Positions 1 through 5,883 are shown, numbered from the stretch's first letter. The stretch: DNA of 6,465 bases from Candidatus Roizmanbacteria bacterium CG09_land_8_20_14_0_10_41_9 (GCA_002774185.1 PEZG01000055.1:1-6465), one strand, 5' to 3'. Notes: generated from the letters alone by a model not told the origin. Numbers and translations are program-made.

Positions 1-759
1 TACGCGATTGAAAAAGCGGTCCACCATGCCATCAGCAACGCCTATCGGAAAGCAAATATCACGACTCTGGAAATCCGATTCAACCCGATGCTTCGCAACA
101 AGGGCGGAGAACAGGATCTGGATAAGATCATTTTTAGCGCTCTAGTCGGGATGAAAAGAGCCTGCCTGGAATATCCGGTCAAAGCCGGGATCATCCTGAT
201 GATGGATCGAAGATTCAATAAGCGTAAAAATGAAATCATCGCAAAAAAAGCAGTCCGGTTTAAGCAGGATGGAGTTATTGGGATCGATCTTGCCGGACCC
301 ATTGATAATGATTTCAAAATCGACGATATCGTACAACCTGTCGAATTGGCAAAAGCATCGGGAATCAAAGTTACGATCCATACGGGAGAAATTACCCCCT
401 CCAAAGAAATATGGGAGGTCATGGAAAAGCTGAACCCCGACCGGATTGGACATGGAATCCGAGCAGTGGATGATATAAAACTCCTAGATGTCATTTCTAA
501 AAAAGGAATTGTCCTTGAGCTTTGCCCTACTTCCAACCTAAGAACATGTGCGGTAAAGGATATGAGAGAGATAGAATCCATTATACGCACATTAAAGAAA
601 CACTCTGTAGCTTTCACTATCAATTCCGACGGGCCAGAATTCCTCCAAACAGATGTAAAGCGTGAACTGGAGTTGTTGCTGCAAAATCGTATCCTTGACC
701 GGCAAGGGGTTTTATCCATTATCCGTTTTGCCCGAAAGGCAAGTTTTATACCCTTATGA
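1..759 (+). CDS. add: Adenosine deaminase family protein (5'-truncated by the window edge)
   Basis: Metal-dependent purine (deoxy)nucleoside deaminase of the amidohydrolase superfamily, which normally converts adenosine to inosine in the cytoplasm. The frame is open from base 1, so the 252 visible codons lack the true start. By comparison with mammalian ADA about 75 residues are missing, including the N-terminal zinc-binding HxH. Visible family motifs, in window codons: EIRFNP (about 22-27), GIDLAGP (94-100, substrate loop), HTGE with the third zinc His and catalytic Glu (127-130), RIGHG with the catalytic His (148-152), ELCPTSN, NSDGP (208-212), and a C-terminal RFARKASFIP. The NSDGP motif is odd. 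The family norm is a D-D pair, where the first Asp binds zinc and the second contacts the purine. Here the second is Gly, so substrate preference could differ from classic ADA. The stop overlaps the guaB start in ATGA, which puts it in one operon with guaB and guaA. The ATG at 88 is internal and is not the real start. Family assignment is firm; exact substrate is uncertain. Confidence 0.9.
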   Translation, partial: YAIEKAVHHAISNAYRKANITTLEIRFNPMLRNKGGEQDLDKIIFSALVGMKRACLEYPVKAGIILMMDRRFNKRKNEIIAKKAVRFKQDGVIGIDLAGPIDNDFKIDDIVQPVELAKASGIKVTIHTGEITPSKEIWEVMEKLNPDRIGHGIRAVDDIKLLDVISKKGIVLELCPTSNLRTCAVKDMREIESIIRTLKKHSVAFTINSDGPEFLQTDVKRELELLLQNRILDRQGVLSIIRFARKASFIPL

Positions 760-1862
760 ACAGGAAAAAAGTTCTACAGGAAAAAATCGTCAGGGAAAAA
801 GCCTTGACGTTTGACGACGTGTTACTCCTTCCGAATTACACCGATTTCAAACGCCAGGAGGTTGACTTGACAACCAAACTCCACAAGAAAATCCTCCTCA
901 AGCTTCCGGTTATCTCCGCTCCTATGGATACGGTCACTGAAGAACGGATGGCGACTGAATTAGCTTTGATGGGAGGACTGGGAATCATCCACCGGAATCT
1001 TTCTATAGAAGCGCAAGCATTGATGGTAAAAAATGTTAAAAAGAAAAAACTGATGGTTGGAGCTGCGGTTGGACCGGGAATTGATCTCCAAGAACGTGTA
1101 GAGGCACTCCATAAAATCGGGACAGACGTAATCGTTGTTGATTCAGCACACGGATTTTCCAAGTTCGTGATAGATGCGGTTGCCTATATTAAAAAAACCT
1201 TCCCCTCCTCGGTTGTCATGGCGGGGAACATCGCTATCTACGAAGGAGCAAAGGCTCTCATCAAAGTCGGAACGGATATTTTGCGCGTAGGAATGGGCCC
1301 CGGCAGTATCTGCACGACGCGGATTATCAGCGGTATGGGAGTTCCCCAAATTACGGCAATCACAGAAGCAGTGAAGGCAGTAGACAAAACAGGGGTGACC
1401 GTGGTTGCGGATGGAGGGATCCGACAGATCGGAGACATGGCTAAAGCGTTTGCGTTCGGAGCATCGGCTGTCATGTTGGGATCGCTTCTTGCTCAGTTTG
1501 ATGAATCGCCGGGTGAACAGATCGTGATCCAGGGAAAAAAATATAAACAATACCGCGGAATGGGATCCATCGCGGCAATGAAGAAAGGCGGAGCCGAACG
1601 CTACGGACAATCCCGTAATACGGATGAAAAAAAACTCATTCCCGAGGGAATTGAAGGAATGGTAGAATACAAAGGAAAAGTTGCCGACTACCTGTATCAG
1701 ATACAGGGAAGTTTGAAATCATCTTTTTACTATATCGGAGCAAAAACCATGGAGGAATTTTTCAAGAAATCAAAGTGCATTCGAATCAGTAACGCGGGAC
1801 TCCTGGAAAGTCATCCCCATGACGTTACCATTTCCAACCCAGGAGATAACTATACCGTATGA
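756..1862 (+). CDS. guaB: IMP dehydrogenase lacking the CBS domain pair
   Basis: Oxidises IMP to XMP with NAD+, the committed step to guanine nucleotides, in the cytoplasm. The 368-residue protein shows the full catalytic barrel: LTFDDVLLLP (17-26), SAPMDTVTE, VVDSAHG (127-133), the K+/active-site loop GPGSICTT with catalytic Cys186, ADGGIR (218-223), flap YRGMGSIAAM (266-275), the Arg282-Tyr283 pair that activates water, EGIEGMVEYKG, and a C-terminal ESHPHDVTI. Family members are usually about 490 residues. The roughly 120-residue CBS (Bateman) module that normally sits between the GIIHRN segment (76-81) and VGAAVG (101-106) is absent and replaced by a short Lys-rich linker. Cys186 matches E. 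coli Cys305 minus that insert. GMP reductase also lacks CBS domains, but the Arg-Tyr flap, the C-terminal ESHPHDV and the adjacent guaA favour IMPDH. The start overlaps the add stop (ATGA) with no convincing Shine-Dalgarno, so translation is probably coupled. Loss of CBS implies loss of the usual ATP/GTP allosteric control (inference). Confidence 0.95.
   Translation: MNRKKVLQEKIVREKALTFDDVLLLPNYTDFKRQEVDLTTKLHKKILLKLPVISAPMDTVTEERMATELALMGGLGIIHRNLSIEAQALMVKNVKKKKLMVGAAVGPGIDLQERVEALHKIGTDVIVVDSAHGFSKFVIDAVAYIKKTFPSSVVMAGNIAIYEGAKALIKVGTDILRVGMGPGSICTTRIISGMGVPQITAITEAVKAVDKTGVTVVADGGIRQIGDMAKAFAFGASAVMLGSLLAQFDESPGEQIVIQGKKYKQYRGMGSIAAMKKGGAERYGQSRNTDEKKLIPEGIEGMVEYKGKVADYLYQIQGSLKSSFYYIGAKTMEEFFKKSKCIRISNAGLLESHPHDVTISNPGDNYTV
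1841..1846 (+). promoter_or_regulatory. Shine-Dalgarno site for guaA
   Basis: AGGAGA lies inside the 3' end of guaB, 12 nt before the guaA ATG. The spacing is slightly long but usable. It is the only good Shine-Dalgarno match in front of any gene start in this window, and together with the ATGA overlap it supports the chosen guaA start. Confidence 0.6.
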
Positions 1863-3382
1863 TCGTCCTCGTTGATTTCGGCTCACAGACAACCCATTTG
1901 ATTGCCCGGCGCATCCGGGAATTGGGAGCGGACGTTGAAATTATCTCACCCGAGATAGCAATGAAAACCGTGCGGAAGCAAAAACCTGACGGGATCATTT
2001 TGTCCGGCGGTCCTGCTTCCGTATATGATCTGGGCGCTCCAACTATTGATCCTACCCTATTGAATTTAGGCATACCGATCCTTGGAATCTGTTATGGAGA
2101 ACAGTTAATTTCCCATCTTTTGGGGGGAAAGGTAAGACCGGGGAAAAAACAAGAATTCGGTCCCGCCCGCTTGACCATTTCGTCTTCCTCTCCCCTTTTG
2201 AGAGATGTACAAAATTTGTGTACGGTTTGGATGTCTCACGGCGATGAGGTAATAGAATTACCAAAGAGCTTTATCCGAATAGCAAACACGGAAACTATTC
2301 CCAACGCAGCCATCGAGAATAGGAACAAAAAGATATTCGGAATTCAATTTCATCCGGAAGTAATCCACACCCAGTTCGGAATTGAGATTTTGAGAAACTT
2401 CCTGTCGATTTGCAGGATCACTCCAAAAAAACAGGAAGTTACGCAGGAGTTTATTAAGAATAGTATCCAAAACATCAGGGATTCTGTCGGTAAGGGAAAA
2501 GCCATCTGCGCCTTGTCGGGTGGAGTGGATTCGTCGGTTGCCGCACTTCTGATTCATCAGGCCATCGGAAATAACCTCACAGCGATCTATGTTGATTCCG
2601 GTCTCATGCGCCAGGGCGAAACCGACACGTTGAGAAAAACATTCGAAACTCACTACCACATGCGAGTGAAGATTGTCCGCGCACAGAAACTATTTTTGAA
2701 AAATCTGCGCGGCATAACCAACCCGGAAAAAAAACGGATTATCATCGGAAATACCTTTATTAAAGTTTTGGAACGGCAAGCAAAGCGCGCAAAAGCGGAG
2801 TTTTTGGTGCAGGGAACGATCTATCCTGATGTTATAGAGAGCGCAGGAACGACCCACAGCAAAAAAATAAAATCGCACCATAATGTTGCCGGACTACCGA
2901 AACGTATGAAACTCATCCTTCTTGAACCGCTGCGGCAACTCTACAAGGATGAGGTACGAACGGTCGGAACCCTGTTGGGGCTTCCGGACAAAATAACGAA
3001 GCGTCAACCCTTTCCCGGACCAGGGCTCGCAATCAGAATTATTGGATCCGTAACCCCGAAGAAACTAAGAATTCTTCGAGTGGCTGACGCGATCATCCAG
3101 GAGGAAGCGAAAAAAGCGGGTCTTCAGGAAAAACTCTGGCAGATGTTCGCGGTTTTCACCGGAATAAAAACCACCGGAGTCCGTGGAGACAACCGTGCGT
3201 ACGGGGAAACGATCGCAATCCGCGCAATTGAAGCACGCGACGCGATGACTGCCCACTTTTCCCGCCTCCCCTATAATCTATTGGATACGATAGCAACGCG
3301 GATTGTAAATGAAATCCCCGAGGTGAACCGCGTAGTTTACGATATCACCAATAAACCCCCCGCGACCATGGAATGGGAGTAG
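1859..3382 (+). CDS. guaA: Glutamine-hydrolysing GMP synthase
   Basis: Converts XMP, ATP and glutamine to GMP in the cytoplasm. At 507 residues it is close to the usual length (E. coli about 525). The N-terminal class I glutamine amidotransferase (about 1-190) has DFGSQ (6-10), SGGPASVY, nucleophile Cys78 in GICYGEQ, and the His165/Glu167 dyad in QFHPEV. The ATP pyrophosphatase domain follows, with P-loop SGGVDSS (220-226), YVDSGLMR, QGTIYPDVIES and IKSHHNVAGLP. The C-terminal dimerisation and XMP-binding part begins near KRQPFPGPGLAIR (381-393) and ends in the family-typical PPATMEWE. The nucleophile elbow has Glu where most GuaA have Met (GICYGMQ); this is probably tolerated because the elbow position varies among class I amidotransferases. 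The ATG overlaps the guaB stop by 4 nt and is preceded by AGGAGA. It is the last gene of the purine operon, and its stop is 6 nt from the stop of the converging gene on the other strand. Confidence 0.97.
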   Translation: MIVLVDFGSQTTHLIARRIRELGADVEIISPEIAMKTVRKQKPDGIILSGGPASVYDLGAPTIDPTLLNLGIPILGICYGEQLISHLLGGKVRPGKKQEFGPARLTISSSSPLLRDVQNLCTVWMSHGDEVIELPKSFIRIANTETIPNAAIENRNKKIFGIQFHPEVIHTQFGIEILRNFLSICRITPKKQEVTQEFIKNSIQNIRDSVGKGKAICALSGGVDSSVAALLIHQAIGNNLTAIYVDSGLMRQGETDTLRKTFETHYHMRVKIVRAQKLFLKNLRGITNPEKKRIIIGNTFIKVLERQAKRAKAEFLVQGTIYPDVIESAGTTHSKKIKSHHNVAGLPKRMKLILLEPLRQLYKDEVRTVGTLLGLPDKITKRQPFPGPGLAIRIIGSVTPKKLRILRVADAIIQEEAKKAGLQEKLWQMFAVFTGIKTTGVRGDNRAYGETIAIRAIEARDAMTAHFSRLPYNLLDTIATRIVNEIPEVNRVVYDITNKPPATMEWE

Positions 3383-3388
3383 AAGTAA

Positions 3389-3805
3389 TTACGGTCTTAG
3401 TTTATTCCATTCATCTAGGAGATGGTTTTTGAGTTTTTCGAGCTGTTTGACTTCTTTTTTTGTCTCCTTTTGAACTTTTTTCATCACGTCCTCAACCACC
3501 ATCATGTATTTTTCCCTGTCAATATTCTCGATGGATTCTTTAAGATGCGCCAATGCTTCAATCAGTTCTTCTTTCGCCCTCAGGTATAAATTTTTAGCTT
3601 CCTCTGTAACCTCTCCGAAGATTTCTTTTACTTTTTTATCCACTTCTTTTTCCTCCATGAGTTTTTTGAGGTCTTGGATTTTTTTTGCTACGATCTCCCG
3701 ATTTTCCTCTCCGGTGTTAGGAGATAGAAACAATGCCGTAATTCCTCCAATCACCGTACCTAATAACAATCCTAAACCGAACTTTGATGACTTTTTGGTA
3801 TTCAT
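3389..3805 (-). CDS. YtxH-like membrane protein with coiled-coil tail
   Basis: A 138-residue protein. After a short basic N-terminus (MNTKKSSK), residues 9-27 form a Gly-rich hydrophobic segment. This is followed by LSPNTGEENRE, which matches the YtxH-type pattern (GLLLG.. then a P-x-x-G-x-E-x-R motif just past the membrane segment). The remainder (about 35-138) is very rich in Lys and Glu with heptad-like hydrophobic spacing, which suggests a long helical or coiled-coil cytoplasmic or surface domain. YtxH proteins are small, often stress-linked membrane proteins of unknown biochemical role. It is the last gene of a three-gene minus-strand operon, starting 15 nt after the stop of the 117-aa gene, with no Shine-Dalgarno (the bases before ATG read ACCATCCTT). 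Its stop lies 6 nt from the guaA stop. The family resemblance is by motif only. Confidence 0.85.
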   Translation of the reverse strand: MNTKKSSKFGLGLLLGTVIGGITALFLSPNTGEENREIVAKKIQDLKKLMEEKEVDKKVKEIFGEVTEEAKNLYLRAKEELIEALAHLKESIENIDREKYMMVVEDVMKKVQKETKKEVKQLEKLKNHLLDEWNKLRP

Positions 3806-3820
3806 AAGGATGGTTTTAAT

Positions 3821-4174
3821 TTATAATCCCTGAAAGTCCGCGTCAATATCCTTCAGATCTGCCTCGATTGAGCCGACATCAATCGCTTCTAGATCCGCTT
3901 CGTCTGATCCGGAAGGAATGCTGGTGGGACTCACAACTGACGTAGGCGTTGGAGAAGGAGGCGCCGGAGTAAGATTCTTATTGGAGGAAGCTTTAGAATT
4001 TAACTGGATGGATTGTTTTTGTATAAGGACGGTTACTAATACTATCAGCACCAACACAGAAAATGTCACGCCCAGTGCAAGAAACGTATTTAAAAGAGAG
4101 TGGCTTTTGGAGACTGGCTTTGCACTTAGGTTTGGGGGAAGCGGTGTATAGTTTTTATTCTGCAATGGATCCAT
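3821..4174 (-). CDS. Single-pass membrane protein with acidic DLxxID repeat, function unknown
   Basis: I do not recognise a named family. The 117-residue protein has a Pro-containing polar N-terminus (1-28), one clear transmembrane segment (about 29-51), a Ser/Thr/Pro-rich linker (about 62-90) and an acidic C-terminus. That C-terminus contains two near-copies of one unit, EADLEAID (92-99) and EADLKDID (104-111), followed by DADFQGL. The 12-residue period and the leucine/isoleucine placement suggest an amphipathic helix carried on a flexible stalk. It is probably displayed outside the membrane, because Ser/Thr/Pro linkers are typical of exported regions, but the charges flanking the membrane segment do not settle topology. 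It begins 4 nt after the stop of the upstream exported coiled-coil gene, so the two are almost certainly co-transcribed and may act together. No Shine-Dalgarno is visible. From memory, small proteins with such repeats occur in CPR genomes; I cannot verify that here. Confidence 0.8.
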   Translation of the reverse strand: MDPLQNKNYTPLPPNLSAKPVSKSHSLLNTFLALGVTFSVLVLIVLVTVLIQKQSIQLNSKASSNKNLTPAPPSPTPTSVVSPTSIPSGSDEADLEAIDVGSIEADLKDIDADFQGL

Positions 4175-4178
4175 AGGG

Positions 4179-4862
4179 TTATTCTGCCGAAACGGTTGGA
4201 CTGATAACGATTGTTGGCGAAACCGTGGATGTTTTTAATGCGTTAAGATCTTTAATAAGAAGCATCACTGCCTGCTTTGCGTCCACAACTGCTTTATGAG
4301 CATCCCTTAGGTCTTTTTCAAACTGACTGACTACCGTACCGACATTGGATTTTAACACTCCCTCTTCGGAACTGATCTCAAATTCGTACGTCTTTGCCGC
4401 TTGAGTTGCAACAAGGGAGCGCGCGTCGGAGAGAGCGTCTTGCGCTTGCGTTAGGGCGGACTCCACAGATGCTATGTCTTTCCCATTCACCTTTGCGGTG
4501 TTTATCCGCTCAACCAAACGGTTCAGAAGCGTATTTATTTTTTCAAGAACGGTGCTCATATGAGTCGTTCTATTCGTATTCACGGTGGAAAGTTTGGTGC
4601 TGATCCTTTCAACCAACGCCCGCTTTTTCTCATTTCTGATCTCCAACAGCTTTGCCTTGAATGCTTCCTTTTTTTCCAATCGGTTCTCTTTTGCTTCCTC
4701 AACACGGTTTTGGATAAGCGTTTTTTTTGCTCCACTTGTCGCTTCCTGTTGACTCGACGCCGTTGAAGTGTTTACATCACTGGACTGCGCATTGACAGAG
4801 AAAGAGATAAAAAAAACCGATGAAATTAATAGAAGAACAATAGCAAATCTTTTCCCTTGCAT
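4179..4862 (-). CDS. Exported coiled-coil protein, function unknown
   Basis: The 227-residue protein starts with a textbook signal peptide: MQGKR, a hydrophobic core (about 6-22), and a likely signal peptidase I site after VNA (25/26). A Ser/Thr/Gln-rich stretch follows (26-45). Residues about 46-125 are strongly charged and helical, with many Lys, Glu and Arg. A second Ala-rich helical region (about 129-155 and 175-210) includes ALTQAQDALSDAR and KDLRDAHKAVVDAKQAV. The end is a Ser/Thr/Pro tail containing SPT twice. Cysteine is absent. The layout suggests an extracytoplasmic helical bundle or coiled coil. It is the first gene of the minus-strand operon with the DLxxID protein and the YtxH-like protein, and both it and the DLxxID protein carry SPT-rich segments. 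The only upstream SD-like bases, AGGG, sit just 2 nt before the ATG, and a TATGAT box lies 11 nt upstream, so the mRNA may have almost no leader. It resembles unnamed CPR secreted helical proteins (recollection, not checked). Confidence 0.85.
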   Translation of the reverse strand: MQGKRFAIVLLLISSVFFISFSVNAQSSDVNTSTASSQQEATSGAKKTLIQNRVEEAKENRLEKKEAFKAKLLEIRNEKKRALVERISTKLSTVNTNRTTHMSTVLEKINTLLNRLVERINTAKVNGKDIASVESALTQAQDALSDARSLVATQAAKTYEFEISSEEGVLKSNVGTVVSQFEKDLRDAHKAVVDAKQAVMLLIKDLNALKTSTVSPTIVISPTVSAE

Positions 4863-4873
4863 ACCCTAAAGGT

Positions 4874-4898
4874 ATCATAGAAATTCCCTAATTGTCAA
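4874..4898 (-). promoter_or_regulatory. Putative promoter of the three-gene envelope operon
   Basis: Read on the minus strand there is a perfect TTGACA (4893-4898) and, downstream, TATGAT (4874-4879). The gap is only 13 nt, shorter than the usual 16-18. With a 16-nt spacer the -10 would be the poorer GATACC (4871-4876). In either case the predicted transcript starts within a few bases of the ATG at 4862. Elements are seen directly; activity is inferred, and the short spacer lowers confidence. Confidence 0.45.
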
Positions 4899-4920
4899 GG
4901 AAAATAATTTGAAATATGAT
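4892..4920 (+). promoter_or_regulatory. Sigma-70-type promoter of the Cys-repeat gene
   Basis: TTGTCA (4892-4897), a 17-nt spacer, then TATGAT (4915-4920). Both hexamers match consensus at 5 of 6 positions and the spacing is ideal. The predicted start near 4927 gives a leader of about 26 nt before the ATG at 4953. That leader contains no Shine-Dalgarno. Confidence 0.7.
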
Positions 4921-4952
4921 AGACTGTAATAATCAATAAATCTGTCAACTTC

Positions 4953-5774
4953 ATGAAACACCGGAAAAATCTGCTAGTTTTAGGTGTCCTTATCGTAATA
5001 TTTATAATTGGGATGTATCCTTTGTTAAAAAGTAAAGTCTTATTCCCTGGTACGCCTTCAAAAAATTCAACGAATCCGGGGAGCAGCGTTTGCAATAAGA
5101 TTGGAACTCCCGAGATGAAATCTTTTTGCTTAGCCGAAATAAGTGAAGATAAAAGCTACTGCGAGAAATTGGACGGACCGGACCAAAAAGTGTGTTTGGC
5201 GTCGGTGACCAAAAACAGTTCTTATTGTAAGGAATTATCCAGCCAAGAAAAACAGAACTGTTACCAAAACTTGGTAATCGTCGCCTCTTCCCCAAAATTC
5301 TGCGATCAGCTAGGGAACGCTGAAATGATCAGTACTTGTTATGTTCACTTTGTCAGCCAGAATTTCTTCGCTTCCAGGAACCATCTTTTGAATTCTTCTT
5401 TATGCGACAAGGTCTTGGCGGACAGTCCGGAAAAACGCTTTTGTATGGCGATGACAACCGGAGATATTAGTTATTGCACTTATGCCCAAAATGAATGCAG
5501 TGTGATCAAAGATAAAAATCCTGAACGATGTCTGAGTTCGGCATCGTCGACCGACCGGGAAGAGTGTTATCACGCGTTGGCGATGTTGAATAAAGACGAA
5601 ACGCTATGCGCATCCATCCAGAACACAGACATGAAGGATTTCTGCTATCTGGATTTCGGAAACATTGGTGCAGATACCAGTGCATGCGATAAGATTACGA
5701 ATGAAATGAAAAAATGGCAGTGTTATAAAAATGTCGCTGTGAATCTACAAAAAGAGTCCGAAAAAAAATTATAG
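4953..5774 (+). CDS. Membrane-anchored cysteine-repeat protein, function unknown
   Basis: The 273-residue protein has a basic start (MKHRK) and one hydrophobic segment (about 7-25) that acts as a signal anchor, followed by a Ser/Pro/Asn-rich spacer. The rest is built on cysteines: 18 at residues 47, 59, 70, 81, 92, 103, 117, 129, 151, 164, 175, 182, 193, 205, 219, 231, 245 and 257. Most are 11-14 apart, with one gap of 22 and one of 7. The recurring unit is roughly C-x-x-(I/L)-x(5-8)-K-x-x-C-(Y/L)-x(8-12)-S-x-(Y/L)-C, giving about nine Cys pairs, each likely two short helices. The even number and extracytoplasmic placement suggest disulfides, although metal binding or a redox role is possible. 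No CXXC motif is present. I recall similar unnamed Cys-repeat proteins in CPR and archaeal genomes but cannot name the family. It stands alone, diverges from the envelope operon, has its own promoter, and lacks a Shine-Dalgarno. Confidence 0.88.
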   Translation: MKHRKNLLVLGVLIVIFIIGMYPLLKSKVLFPGTPSKNSTNPGSSVCNKIGTPEMKSFCLAEISEDKSYCEKLDGPDQKVCLASVTKNSSYCKELSSQEKQNCYQNLVIVASSPKFCDQLGNAEMISTCYVHFVSQNFFASRNHLLNSSLCDKVLADSPEKRFCMAMTTGDISYCTYAQNECSVIKDKNPERCLSSASSTDREECYHALAMLNKDETLCASIQNTDMKDFCYLDFGNIGADTSACDKITNEMKKWQCYKNVAVNLQKESEKKL

Positions 5775-5840
5775 GAGACATCTCTTAAATAGCTCCGCTA
5801 CTCCGAAACACAAAAGCATTGATTTCTTACATCGTTTTAA

Positions 5841-5869
5841 TTGCATCAACATATATGATTTGCTATACT
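5841..5869 (+). promoter_or_regulatory. Extended -10 promoter for the 3'-terminal gene
   Basis: TGC directly followed by TATACT (5864-5869) is an extended -10 with a 5/6 hexamer match. A weak -35, TTGCAT (5841-5846), lies at the ideal 17-nt distance. The predicted start, near 5876, is only about 8 nt ahead of the ATG at 5884, so the transcript would be nearly leaderless. The rest of the 109-bp gap (5775-5883) shows no gene and no clear terminator. Confidence 0.6.
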
Positions 5870-5883
5870 GCCGGCTAACTATC

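Larger units (their letters stand above)
4873..4921. repeat. Inverted repeat (dyad) spanning the divergent promoters
   Basis: TATCATA (4873-4879) and TATGATA (4915-4921) are perfect 7-bp inverted copies centred on 4897. The near-palindrome TTGTCAA (4892-4898) lies almost at the centre and supplies a -35 hexamer to each strand. The symmetry may simply reflect back-to-back promoters, or it could be a target for a dimeric regulator. Confidence 0.6.

Noticed and set aside
42..719. Long minus-strand ORF (225 codons) opposite the deaminase gene
   Set aside because: It is fully antisense to a gene with unmistakable ADA motifs, and its translation is Ser/Arg/Ile-rich with no domain pattern. It is a reading-frame shadow.
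757..759. UGA read as a sense codon (Gracilibacteria/Absconditabacteria-like code)
   Set aside because: UGA ends the deaminase and guaB exactly where their families normally end and where the next gene begins, so it acts as stop.
1143..1610. Minus-strand ORF (155 codons) opposite guaB
   Set aside because: Antisense to the conserved IMPDH catalytic core. The translation is rich in His, Arg and Cys with no recognisable family or start signal.
756..1862. GMP reductase (GuaC) instead of IMP dehydrogenase
   Set aside because: The absence of CBS domains and the length fit GuaC, but the Arg282-Tyr283 flap, EGIEG and C-terminal ESHPHDV segments and the adjacent guaA fit IMPDH better.
3504..3833. 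Plus-strand ORF opposite the YtxH-like gene
   Set aside because: Ser/Phe-rich translation typical of the complement of a Lys/Glu-rich coding sequence. The minus-strand frame has a membrane segment, a family motif and operon spacing.
5773..5778. AGGAGA overlapping the stop of the Cys-repeat gene as a ribosome binding site
   Set aside because: No start codon lies at a workable distance downstream; the next gene starts at 5884 from its own promoter.
5787..5820. Small hairpin (TAGC/GCTA) as a terminator after the Cys-repeat gene
   Set aside because: The stem is only 4 bp and no U-run follows, so an intrinsic terminator cannot be supported.
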